A DNA stretch of 64,000 nucleotides from JAJDXO01 sp965207535 (GTDB lineage Bacteria; Pseudomonadota; Alphaproteobacteria; Rhodospirillales; UBA2165), in assembly GCA_965207535.1 (NCBI GenBank), contig CBDBMR010000017.1:310001-374000 (forward strand). The letters run 5' to 3'. The stretch's first letter is position 1; the number at the start of each line of letters is the position of its first letter. Made by a program: the position numbers and the translations under genes. The notes under the pieces are model-generated. The model made no database searches. It worked only from the letters and a program-made list of their open reading frames with translations, and was not told the origin of the DNA. Below are positions 34,192 through 42,910 of this stretch, piece by piece.

Positions 34192-37100
34192 TCAAGGGAC
34201 GTACCGGTCCGTAAGTTCCTTAGGGATTTCCATAACGATCGGGCCATCGGTCCAAAGCAGGATGCAGGCGATTTCGCGATCCCCATAGATATCGGCAACC
34301 ACGGAACGGTAGATCGCCATCTGCCGCAAATAGGCCGGGGGCACATCCTCCGGCGACCGGGGCGGCGGCCGATTGGTCTTGTAATCGACGATCGTGACCT
34401 TTTCCTCGCCGATCAGGATTCGGTCGATCTGACCGGAGACGGCCCGGTCACCCACGAGGCCGACAATCGGCACCTCGGCCCGTGATCCTTCCCCGAACAG
34501 GGGCGCCGCAGCCGGATCTTCCATGACCGCCAAGGTCTCGCGGGCAATCCGTTCCCGGTCCGCCGCCCCGAGGTCATGCGCGGCTCCGGACAAATACGCC
34601 GCTGCGGCGCCGGCCCATGAGTCCCCGGGAAGGTCCGGCAGCGTCTGAAGAAGGTTGTGGATCAACAGCCCGCGGCGAAATCGCATCGAACCATCCTGCC
34701 CGAGCGGAGACCGAACCGGCGGATCGTCATCCGCCGGCCGCGATGGGCTGAGCGGCCGCGGCAGAGGGGCCTCCGGCGCCGGCGGCTCGCCTGTCCAACT
34801 GGGCAACGGTATCGGATCGAGCTCTTGCGGCTCCGGGGTCTCCTCGACTTCCTTGGTTTGAGGCGCCGCGAGACGAAAAACCTTCTTGGCCGGCTCACTG
34901 TCCCATTCGGCGAGAATCGGATCGTCGACGGCCTCGGCAAGCGGCTCGAGTGCCTGACTGATCAACTCGTACCAATTGCCCTCGGGCGCCTTGTTCTTCG
35001 TCTCCCAGCCACAGACGTAGAGCCGGTCCTCGGCCCGGGTCATGGCGACGTAGAGCAGCCGCCGATATTCCCGCTGCTGGGCAATGCGGGCTTCTTCCGC
35101 CAGCCGGTCGCCGACGGTCTCGCGAAATGCCCGGCGCGGGGGCCACAACAGGAACTCCGCGCCGTCCTCATCCCGGCCGCCCCATAGCAGGCCGCCCTCC
35201 TGACGCGGCGTCTGCATCGTATCCGGCAGGAATACGATGGGCGCTTGCAGGCCCTTGGCGCCGTGAACCGTCATGACCCGAACCGCGCCGCCGCGGCCCT
35301 GGTCCAGATCCCGCTTCACCTCGACCGCGCCGGCCTCCATCCATTGCAGGAACCCCTGAAGCGACGGGGTGTGGCTTCGTTCGAAGGCCAGCGCCAGGTT
35401 CAGAAACTCGGTCAGAGGATCAATCGCCTCGGGCCCCAGCCGGGCGAGCAAACGGTGGCGTCCGCCCCGTGCGCCAAGGATGTCGGCAAACAGCTCATAG
35501 GGAGGCAGGTAATCGGCGGCGGCAAGCAATTCCCGCAGCAATTCGTGGGCGGCGGCAAATCTCGGACTGGACTCCCGGCGGGCCTGGAGTTCCGACCACA
35601 AGCTTCCTTCCCGGTCATAGGCGAGTTCGAACAGTTCCTCTTCGGTCAGGCCCACGATCGGGCTCTTGAATATTGTCGCCACGGTGAGGTCGTCCTCGGG
35701 AAAAAGCAGAAACCGGCCCAACGCCAATAGATCCATGACTGCGATGTGCTCGGTGAGCACCAATCGGTCGACACCTGCGACGTCGATGTCCGAAGCCTTG
35801 AGCGCACGCACCAGATCATCCACGAAAGCGCCGCGGCGCCTGACCAAAACCATGATGTCGCCGGCGGCGATCGGACGGCCCGCGGATTCGAGTACCTCGT
35901 CATCGTTGATCATCCGGGAAATGCGGGCGGCGATGATGGCCGCAAGCCGGGCCTCGGGCGTTCCGCCCCTGATCCCCTCGACCGGCGGTTTCCAGACCCC
36001 GGTCTCGTCCGAGGCCAGCGGCGGAACGGGCGGCCACAGTTCCACGAGACCGCCAACCCCCTCGCGGGCCGTCTCGTGCACGATTGGGCGATCATCCAGC
36101 GCCACGCCGTCCCGGGCCGAGACCTGCTCGAATACGGCGTCCACGGCGCGAAGGACCGGTCCGACGGACCGGAAGGAAATATTCAGATCCACATCCGACC
36201 ATTGACCGCCGGCGCCGGGGATCGTTTCGGCCAGCCAATCCCGTGCCGAGGCGAAGTTTTCCGGCGCGGCTCCCTGGAAACTGAAAATCGACTGCTTGAC
36301 GTCACCGACCGCGAACATGGTGCGATTCAGGTCGCGGGCCCCCTCACCGACAAAGAATTCGTCGACAATCGAATCGACGACGGACCACTGATCCGGGCTG
36401 GTATCCTGAGCCTCGTCGATCAGGACATGATCGAGACCGCCGTCAAGCTTGTAGAGAACCCATGACGAGATGCCGGGACGCGCGAAAAGCCGCCCGGCAT
36501 CGAGAATCAAGTCTTCATAATCGAGCAGCGCCCGGGACCGCTTTTCCCGCTGGTACGTATCGATGAGAGTTTGTGAAATCACCGTCAGCGCCCGGGTTGC
36601 GCTTGCCGTCTCCGCCGCCCGGCGCTTGAGGACAAACCGGGTCAGCCGTTCGGCCTCGGCCTCGAGGATATCCTTGGCGCCGGGCGCGGCCTCCGCGGTG
36701 GGATTATTGATCAGCCGCTTGCGGGGGGCCACCTCCTTTTCTCTATGGTCCCGGGTCAGAAAATAGTCGAGGTACGGCGTTAGCCCGGCGATCCGTCCGG
36801 TCAGGTCCGCATCCAGCCAGCCGGAAAGCATCTCACCGTCCTTGGCTTCGGAATCCGAACCCTGTCGAAGCGCTTCCGCCGCCATTCTCAGGCCAAGCTG
36901 ATCGAAAGCCGCGTCACCGACGGCTTGTTCGGTCAGGCTCGATACTGTGTCACCGGGCGCCAGGCCGAGCGCATCGCGGACAATATCACTCAAGGACGCG
37001 GGCCCTCCCGCCTGATCCAACATTCGCCGCAGCCGGCCCCGCTGATTGGCCAACGTCGCAATCAGATCCGGAAATTCGAACTCGTAGACATGTTTGGTTA

Positions 37101-37662
37101 TTTCGGCGAGGGCATCCGTCAGTTCGGGATCCCGGGCCTGTTGCGCTTCGCTGAGAATATGCGCCTCGGCAAGGGCGAGGGTTTCCTCCGCATCACGTTC
37201 GTCCATCAATGAAAAATGGGGCGCGACTTGGGCCTCGATGGGAAATCGGCGCAGCAATGATTGGCAGAAGGCGTGTATGGTTTCGATGCGCATCCCCCCC
37301 GGCGTATCCAGGACCGCCGCGAACAGACGCCGGGCCCGGCGGCAGGTATCCTCGTCGGGTTGCCCGCCGGTCAGCGACGTCAGCGCCTCCTTGAGTTTTT
37401 CATCCGGCGCCATCGTCCATTGACCAAGCTGATCGGCGATCCGGCCGGCCATTTCGGCCGCCGCCGCCCGGGTGAACGTCAAACACAACAGGCGCTCAGG
37501 CGGCGTTCCTTCGAGCAGCAGGCTCAGCACCCGGTCGGTCAGCACCTTGGTTTTGCCCGTGCCGGCCGACGCCGACACCCAGACGGAGAAGTCCGGCCGG
37601 GCGGCTTCTCTTTGCCTGATGGTGGCAAGATCCGCCGCAGGCCCTCTGTTGGCGCCGTTCAC
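34192..37662 (-). CDS. addA: Double-strand break repair helicase-nuclease AddA
   Basis: 1,156 residues from the GTG at 37662, whose GTGA overlaps the addB stop. It is the UvrD-type helicase subunit of AddAB, the alphaproteobacterial RecBCD equivalent. Walker A SASAGTGKTKVLTDRV is near residue 35, the DEAQDTS Walker B near 410, and helicase motifs VMTVHGAKGLQAPIVFLPD near 810 and YVAMTRAEDRLYVCG near 900. The C-terminal PD-(D/E)XK nuclease ends in KVTIVDYKTNRPP. Coupling to addB balances the two subunits. Confidence 0.95.
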   Translation of the reverse strand: MNGANRGPAADLATIRQREAARPDFSVWVSASAGTGKTKVLTDRVLSLLLEGTPPERLLCLTFTRAAAAEMAGRIADQLGQWTMAPDEKLKEALTSLTGGQPDEDTCRRARRLFAAVLDTPGGMRIETIHAFCQSLLRRFPIEAQVAPHFSLMDERDAEETLALAEAHILSEAQQARDPELTDALAEITKHVYEFEFPDLIATLANQRGRLRRMLDQAGGPASLSDIVRDALGLAPGDTVSSLTEQAVGDAAFDQLGLRMAAEALRQGSDSEAKDGEMLSGWLDADLTGRIAGLTPYLDYFLTRDHREKEVAPRKRLINNPTAEAAPGAKDILEAEAERLTRFVLKRRAAETASATRALTVISQTLIDTYQREKRSRALLDYEDLILDAGRLFARPGISSWVLYKLDGGLDHVLIDEAQDTSPDQWSVVDSIVDEFFVGEGARDLNRTMFAVGDVKQSIFSFQGAAPENFASARDWLAETIPGAGGQWSDVDLNISFRSVGPVLRAVDAVFEQVSARDGVALDDRPIVHETAREGVGGLVELWPPVPPLASDETGVWKPPVEGIRGGTPEARLAAIIAARISRMINDDEVLESAGRPIAAGDIMVLVRRRGAFVDDLVRALKASDIDVAGVDRLVLTEHIAVMDLLALGRFLLFPEDDLTVATIFKSPIVGLTEEELFELAYDREGSLWSELQARRESSPRFAAAHELLRELLAAADYLPPYELFADILGARGGRHRLLARLGPEAIDPLTEFLNLALAFERSHTPSLQGFLQWMEAGAVEVKRDLDQGRGGAVRVMTVHGAKGLQAPIVFLPDTMQTPRQEGGLLWGGRDEDGAEFLLWPPRRAFRETVGDRLAEEARIAQQREYRRLLYVAMTRAEDRLYVCGWETKNKAPEGNWYELISQALEPLAEAVDDPILAEWDSEPAKKVFRLAAPQTKEVEETPEPQELDPIPLPSWTGEPPAPEAPLPRPLSPSRPADDDPPVRSPLGQDGSMRFRRGLLIHNLLQTLPDLPGDSWAGAAAAYLSGAAHDLGAADRERIARETLAVMEDPAAAPLFGEGSRAEVPIVGLVGDRAVSGQIDRILIGEEKVTIVDYKTNRPPPRSPEDVPPAYLRQMAIYRSVVADIYGDREIACILLWTDGPIVMEIPKELTDRYVP

Positions 37663-40634
37663 GACTCTCCCCCATCCGCCGCCGACGCCCACTCCTTGAC
37701 CCGGGCGAGGTGCTCATAGTCCGAGTATTTCGGAGCCTTTTCGGGCCGAGGCCGGGCTTCGTAGACCGTCTCGTCCCGGTCGAAAACGGCGATCAAACCG
37801 GAAAGACCTTCGCGCGCCTCGTCGGCCAGCCGGCCGGGATTTTCGGCGGTTCGCGTCTCGCCCGCGGGCACCGTCCCTCGAAGACGCCAATAATCGAGCG
37901 CCGAGACCCTCCCGGCTTCGATGCCCTCGAAACCGCCGCTTTCCGCGATCACCGCTTCCAACGGCAATTGCGGTGAAAACCCGGCCGCGACTTCGTGCGC
38001 GGCCGGCAATGAGCCCGTCTTGTAGTCCACGATCGAGAGGGAACCGTCATCCAGAATATCAATTCGATCGGCCTTGGCCGTCAGCAAAAAGGGACCGGCC
38101 GGACCAGCCAATTCGGTCCGGCCCTCGACCTCGCTGTGTGAGCCGGTAATCGCCTTGCGGCGCTGCTCCTCCTCGGCGACGAACCAGTCCGCGATGCGCT
38201 CGAACCTCGGCCACCAGAACGCCCAAACTCCCGGCATCTGCAAACGATCGGCGAATTCCTCCCGGCCGATCGCCAGCAATTCCGCCTTGGGATCGCGGGG
38301 CAGGTCTCCGGGGTACTTTTGAACGAAAGCGCTCAGGGCCTCATGGATGATGGTCCCATATTCCGCGGCGCTGGGCGGCATCTCGATCGGGTCCAAGGCC
38401 GACAAGCCCAGGACATGGCGCGCATAAATGGCATACGGATCGCGCATCCAGGTCTCCACCTGGGTTACCGAAAGCCGGCGCGGCCGAGCTGAGACCGGGG
38501 GCCTGGGCGCCGGGCGCAAGATCGGGTCCGGCGCGGCCGGGTGGTCAAGCATCGACTGCCAATGGTTCCAGTCGTGCACCACAAGCCGGTTCGCGGACGC
38601 GCCATGCCGCGCCAGCATCGTGTCCAGCCGGAGCAGCCAGCGGGACGGAACAGCCGGCGTGCCGTCGATCCTCGCCGCGCGCGTCAGCACGACCTCGGGT
38701 GCGCCGCAGGCCTGGACAAAATCGTGGGCCGTCAGACCAACCCGTCTCTCGGGCAAGGGCAACCCGAACGCCGCCCGCATCGGCCGGCTCATCCAGGGGT
38801 CGGCTTCCGCTTCCGGGGGCCAGGTACCCTCGTTGAGCCCGCCCAATATCATTAGATCCGCATGCTGCAGCCGCGCTTCCAGCAAGCCCCAGATGAACAG
38901 GCGCGGGTGGGTGCCCCATTGCGGTCGAACGGCGACCCCCTCCATCAGGGTAGCGAAGAGAGCCGGGTAGTCACAGGGCGCGACAGCCTCCAACGTGTCA
39001 ATCGCGGCGGACAATTCCGAAATGAAATTGGCGGCGGCTTCACCCTCCTCGCCGGCCCAAAGACGCTCGGCGCCGGACAGCTCATCGGTCGCGGCCAACG
39101 CCTCCGCCGCCGAGACGTGCGCCTCCATGAGCCGCGAGGGCGGAACGGCGGGCAGTTGATAGAGGGCGGCCAACTCGGTGACCGAAGCATGAAATTTGCC
39201 GATCCATTCCGCGGTCTCCGGGTGCTTGCCGCCGAGCCCCTCAGCCAGCGGCTCCAGCCCCGGCGCCGGCCGAGCGCCCCGGAGACAATGCCGTTCCAGG
39301 ATTCGGGCCTGACGGCGAAAGGCCGCGGGATTGGCGCCATTTGCCGCAAGGGGATGCTTCAACAACGCCAACAGAGGTACCGGCGCGAACGCGTCGGCGA
39401 CCGCCTGAACGATCAGGCTCAGGAACGCGCCTACGGCAGTCCGGTTCAGGGGGAGCCCCGCCGAGTCGTCGATTTCGATTTTCCACCGGCGCAGTTCGCC
39501 GGCGACCCGGCGGGCGAGCTGCCGGTCGGGGGTCACCAAGGCGGCGGTCCTGCCCTCGACCTCGATCGCGCCCCGCATCATCAGGGCAATCGCCCGGGCC
39601 TCCTCCTCGGGGTCTCCGAACTCGGCCCGGGATATGCCGCCGAGCGCCGCGGCCGGCGCCTCCTCGTCGGCATGCCACCGGTCCGTCAGCGGCGCAGGCA
39701 ACAAGGCCCGGGACACAAGCCGGGCCCGCGAGCGGCGCTGCTCTCCGTCTTTCCGCCCCGCGCCATCCGCATCCGCGGGCCAGACTTTCACGTCGGATAT
39801 TTCGACACCGAGGCGGTCCAGAAGCCGAACCATTCCCGACTGCGGATGCACGTCGTCGAGAACTTGGATCGCATCCTCGTCCAGAGACGCGTCCAGTCCG
39901 GGCAGGATAACCCGGCCGTTCGGCAGATCCGCGATCACCCCCAAAAGGTCGGCCGTCGCCGGCACCGAACCCGTCGAACCCGCGGCAATAACGGGCTGAT
40001 CGGTCGGACTTTGCGTCCACCGATCGGCCTGAGCCTCAAGCAGTCTATTGCGGCGCTCGGCCGGATCGATGGCGTTTTCCCCGGCGAGAATTTCGGGCCA
40101 TTGATTGGTGACGATTTGCAGGAATTTCAGCGTCTCCTGCCAATGCGCCGCAAACTCCTCGGGCACCAGATCGGCGAGGCCGTCATACGAAAGCCGTTCG
40201 GTCTGAATCTGATCGATGAGCCGCGCCAACTCCCGGGCCAGACGCGCGGCCTGGTCCGGCGTGATCTCTCCCCCTTCGAACTGCTGGACGAGGCGGGTAA
40301 GGATCAGATGACGGCGCATCCCCGAGATCGCCGGCGGAATTGCCGCAGCGCCGGTGCCTGGGATTTCCTCCCAGCCGGCGATCGCCAGCGCATCTTCGTC
40401 CAGATCGCCAAGCGGCAGCAGCCGGGGAAGGAGTAGCGCCGTCCCATCGGATCGGCGTAGGAACGCGTCCCGCAAGCTGCGGACGGCACGCCGTGTCGGC
40501 AGGAATATCCGGTATCCGGCCAGCAGCCCGGCATCGCCGCCGGTCTCCTTCAGAATTCCGGCGGCAAGGGTGTCGACGAACGGCACCCCCGGCGGGATGG
40601 AATAAATCGAGGAGGTCCGCGGGCTCTCCGTCAT
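37659..40634 (-). CDS. addB: Double-strand break repair protein AddB
   Basis: 991 residues. It is the second subunit of AddAB: an inactive helicase-like N-terminal part, the GLNEGTWPPEAEADPWMSRP segment near residue 610, and a C-terminal RecB-type nuclease with SIVDYKTGSLPAAHEVA near residue 875. The N-terminal half has no intact Walker A, as usual for the alphaproteobacterial form. Its ATG overlaps the murU stop (ATGA), and its stop overlaps the addA GTG. Confidence 0.93.
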   Translation of the reverse strand: MTESPRTSSIYSIPPGVPFVDTLAAGILKETGGDAGLLAGYRIFLPTRRAVRSLRDAFLRRSDGTALLLPRLLPLGDLDEDALAIAGWEEIPGTGAAAIPPAISGMRRHLILTRLVQQFEGGEITPDQAARLARELARLIDQIQTERLSYDGLADLVPEEFAAHWQETLKFLQIVTNQWPEILAGENAIDPAERRNRLLEAQADRWTQSPTDQPVIAAGSTGSVPATADLLGVIADLPNGRVILPGLDASLDEDAIQVLDDVHPQSGMVRLLDRLGVEISDVKVWPADADGAGRKDGEQRRSRARLVSRALLPAPLTDRWHADEEAPAAALGGISRAEFGDPEEEARAIALMMRGAIEVEGRTAALVTPDRQLARRVAGELRRWKIEIDDSAGLPLNRTAVGAFLSLIVQAVADAFAPVPLLALLKHPLAANGANPAAFRRQARILERHCLRGARPAPGLEPLAEGLGGKHPETAEWIGKFHASVTELAALYQLPAVPPSRLMEAHVSAAEALAATDELSGAERLWAGEEGEAAANFISELSAAIDTLEAVAPCDYPALFATLMEGVAVRPQWGTHPRLFIWGLLEARLQHADLMILGGLNEGTWPPEAEADPWMSRPMRAAFGLPLPERRVGLTAHDFVQACGAPEVVLTRAARIDGTPAVPSRWLLRLDTMLARHGASANRLVVHDWNHWQSMLDHPAAPDPILRPAPRPPVSARPRRLSVTQVETWMRDPYAIYARHVLGLSALDPIEMPPSAAEYGTIIHEALSAFVQKYPGDLPRDPKAELLAIGREEFADRLQMPGVWAFWWPRFERIADWFVAEEEQRRKAITGSHSEVEGRTELAGPAGPFLLTAKADRIDILDDGSLSIVDYKTGSLPAAHEVAAGFSPQLPLEAVIAESGGFEGIEAGRVSALDYWRLRGTVPAGETRTAENPGRLADEAREGLSGLIAVFDRDETVYEARPRPEKAPKYSDYEHLARVKEWASAADGGES

Positions 40635-41377
40635 CGGTGCCGGATGCCGGGGAAACGCTCGGACATATAGTCTTCAACCTGATCCAAGCCGTCGGCCGTC
40701 CCGACGTGGAACCATTCCCCATCATGGACGATACCGTATAGCCGTTCGGCCTCGATCGCCCGATCATAGAGCAGGTTGAACGAAAACGCGCCGTCGGGGG
40801 CACCGGCAAACAGCCGCGGATGCACGACCATCACACCCATGTAGGCATAAGGGACCTGCTCCCGTTCCGGCCGGCGGCTGAGGAGTCCGCCCGCATCAAT
40901 AACGAAATCGCCGGCCCCTTCATAGCCGTAGGCTTCGACGGTCGAGTGCATGAGCAACAGGGCATCCATCATCGATTCGTCGAAATTCAGCGCCAACCGT
41001 TCGATTGCCGGGGAAGGACCATCAAGCCAGAGCGAATCGGTGTTCACAACCAGAAAAGGCTCGTCTCCGAGGTGCGGCAGGGCATTGGCGACCCCGCCGC
41101 CGGTGTCCAAAAGCTCCGGTTCGTGGGATATGACTATTTCCATATCCGGCCGGCGCTTCAAATGGGCTTCGACCTGATTGGCCAGATAGTGGGTATTCAC
41201 CACCGCCTTCCCGATGCCCGATGCGGCCACGCGGTCCAGGCACAAATCGATCAGCGTGCGCCCCGTCACCCGAATGAGCGGTTTCGGCGTCTTCTCGGTG
41301 ATCGGACGCATGCGCAGACCCAGCCCCGCGGCGAGCAGCATCGCGGCACGAAGTGAATGCCGGCCGGCTTCGGCCAT
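40631..41377 (-). CDS. murU: N-acetylmuramate-1-phosphate uridylyltransferase-like nucleotidyltransferase
   Basis: 248 residues from the ATG at 41377. The nucleotidyltransferase signature AAMLLAAGLGLRMRPITEKTPKPL spans residues 11-34, with LVVNTDSLW near 110 carrying the metal-binding Asp. In Pseudomonas the AmgK-MurU pair recycles MurNAc directly to UDP-MurNAc, bypassing MurA; the amgK-like gene two nt upstream supports this role. A generic mannose-1-phosphate guanylyltransferase cannot be excluded on sequence alone. It overlaps the addB start. Confidence 0.85.
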   Translation of the reverse strand: MAEAGRHSLRAAMLLAAGLGLRMRPITEKTPKPLIRVTGRTLIDLCLDRVAASGIGKAVVNTHYLANQVEAHLKRRPDMEIVISHEPELLDTGGGVANALPHLGDEPFLVVNTDSLWLDGPSPAIERLALNFDESMMDALLLMHSTVEAYGYEGAGDFVIDAGGLLSRRPEREQVPYAYMGVMVVHPRLFAGAPDGAFSFNLLYDRAIEAERLYGIVHDGEWFHVGTADGLDQVEDYMSERFPGIRHR

Positions 41378-41379
41378 AT

Positions 41380-42393
41380 TCAGGCCTGCCTTTCCTGCGT
41401 GGGAACCGTCCGCGAGGAGCGCGGAACCGCCGCATCCAGCCAGTCGCGGAGCGGGCCCAGAACAGGATGGCGGCAGGCATCCGTCAGGAGCCGCCAAACC
41501 CGCGGGATGTGCCGGAGGTAGGCGAATTTGCCGTCCCGATAGGCGAGCCGGGTGAAAATGCCGATGACCTTGCAGTGCCTTTGAGCGGCAAGAATTGCGT
41601 AGGCCGCCTCGAACGTCCGCCGATCCTGACCGGGGAATGCGCCGAGGTAGCGCTCCAGCATGAGTCCGGCCAGGCCCGGGGGCAGGTCGCGGCGGGCATC
41701 CTCGAGCAAAGACATGAGATCGTAGGGCGTGCGGCCGACCACCGCATCCTGATAGTCCAGCAACCCGACGGCGGCGAGCCCTTCGCGCCCGGGAAGCCAA
41801 ATTAGGTTGTCGGCGTGGTAGTCCCTGAGCGTAAGGGCCTCCGGCACCTCTTCGAGCATCGGCAGGTACCGCCGCCAGATATCCAGAAAAGCCGTTCGGG
41901 TCCGGGGCGAGGTCGGCACGTGAAGCGTATTGGGCATATACCAGTCGGTGAACAGCGCCGCTTCGTCGAGAAGCATTTCTTCGTCGTATTCAGCCAGGCC
42001 ATCAGGTACGGAAACCGCAGGAAGCCGGCTGTGCAGGTCTATCAGCAGATCGACGGCCCGCTCATAGAGCTCCCGCTCACCGGCGCCCTTGGCAACGGCC
42101 GCCGTGTAGAGATCATCGCCAAGGTCCTCGAGGAGAAGCAATCCCATCTCCCGGTCCTCGGCGTATATCCTCGGCGCGCTGTAGCCCAGGTCGAGCAGAT
42201 GGCCGGTCATATGGACAAACGGCCGCACGTCTTCCCGAGGCGGCGGCGCATCCATGATCACGGCCGTTTCGTCACCCATAACAATCCGTTCATAGCGCCG
42301 GAAAGACGCATCGCCGGCAAGCGGTTCGCGCCGCGCGCCCCGCCAACCGGCCGATTCGATGAACGAATCGATATGGTCCGACCGGTCAGCCAA
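41380..42393 (-). CDS. amgK: Anomeric MurNAc/GlcNAc kinase-like phosphotransferase
   Basis: 337 residues. The APH-type kinase fold is seen from LAGDASFRRYERI near residue 24, VIMDAPPPRED near 45, the catalytic loop LRDYHADNLIWLPG near 205 and the metal motif LLDYQDAVVGRTPYDLMSLLED near 226. It would phosphorylate the C1 hydroxyl of recycled MurNAc for MurU. The start overlaps the tsaE stop by eight bases, so tsaE, amgK and murU are tightly linked. Confidence 0.87.
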   Translation of the reverse strand: MADRSDHIDSFIESAGWRGARREPLAGDASFRRYERIVMGDETAVIMDAPPPREDVRPFVHMTGHLLDLGYSAPRIYAEDREMGLLLLEDLGDDLYTAAVAKGAGERELYERAVDLLIDLHSRLPAVSVPDGLAEYDEEMLLDEAALFTDWYMPNTLHVPTSPRTRTAFLDIWRRYLPMLEEVPEALTLRDYHADNLIWLPGREGLAAVGLLDYQDAVVGRTPYDLMSLLEDARRDLPPGLAGLMLERYLGAFPGQDRRTFEAAYAILAAQRHCKVIGIFTRLAYRDGKFAYLRHIPRVWRLLTDACRHPVLGPLRDWLDAAVPRSSRTVPTQERQA

Positions 42394-42862
42394 GGCCTTC
42401 GAGTTCCTTCAACCGGTCCGCCCATTCGTCGGTACCTTCAATTTCGACCCGCCGCACATCCTCTCGCTCGCCGATCACGAAACGCAAGTCGAGCCGCTCC
42501 CAAGGCAGGTAGGCTCCCAGCCTCTCCGGCCATTCGATGAGTGAAATGCCTTCGGTAAACGCATCTTCGATATCCAGCTCCAGTGCGTCGTCGGGTTTTT
42601 CCAGACGGTAGAGGTCGAAGTGCCAGACGGTGCCCGCCTCGAGTTCGTAGGTCTGAACCAACGTAAAGGTGGGGCTGGGAATTTCCTCCTGGACGCCCCA
42701 CTCCCTGAGGAACGCCCGGGCAAACGTGGTCTTGCCGGTTCCGAGCTCACCGGAGAGCGCAATGACGTCTCCATCCTCGGTGAGCGAGGCGATTTCAGCG
42801 GCCAATTCGGCTGTCGCTTCCTCTCCGTCCAAGGTCAGCCGGCGCGGCTTGGGCATGCTCAT
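42386..42862 (-). CDS. tsaE: tRNA threonylcarbamoyladenosine biosynthesis ATPase TsaE
   Basis: 158 residues. The P-loop ALSGELGTGKTTFARAFLREWG is near residue 35-56 and SPTFTLVQTYE near 62; HFDLYRLEKPDD near 80 and SLIEWPERLG near 108 are family marks. TsaE binds the TsaBD complex and helps load threonylcarbamoyl onto A37 of ANN-decoding tRNAs. It overlaps amgK and follows the PAS kinase by 48 nt. Confidence 0.95.
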   Translation of the reverse strand: MSMPKPRRLTLDGEEATAELAAEIASLTEDGDVIALSGELGTGKTTFARAFLREWGVQEEIPSPTFTLVQTYELEAGTVWHFDLYRLEKPDDALELDIEDAFTEGISLIEWPERLGAYLPWERLDLRFVIGEREDVRRVEIEGTDEWADRLKELEGLG

Positions 42863-42910
42863 GGCACTCTTTTAAAGGGGCCGCGATTGAAGCGAAAGCG
42901 GATTGCTGTA

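Noticed and set aside
38862..40436. 524-codon open frame opposite addB
   Set aside because: Arg- and Gly-rich antisense translation with no recognisable motif; addB is clear.
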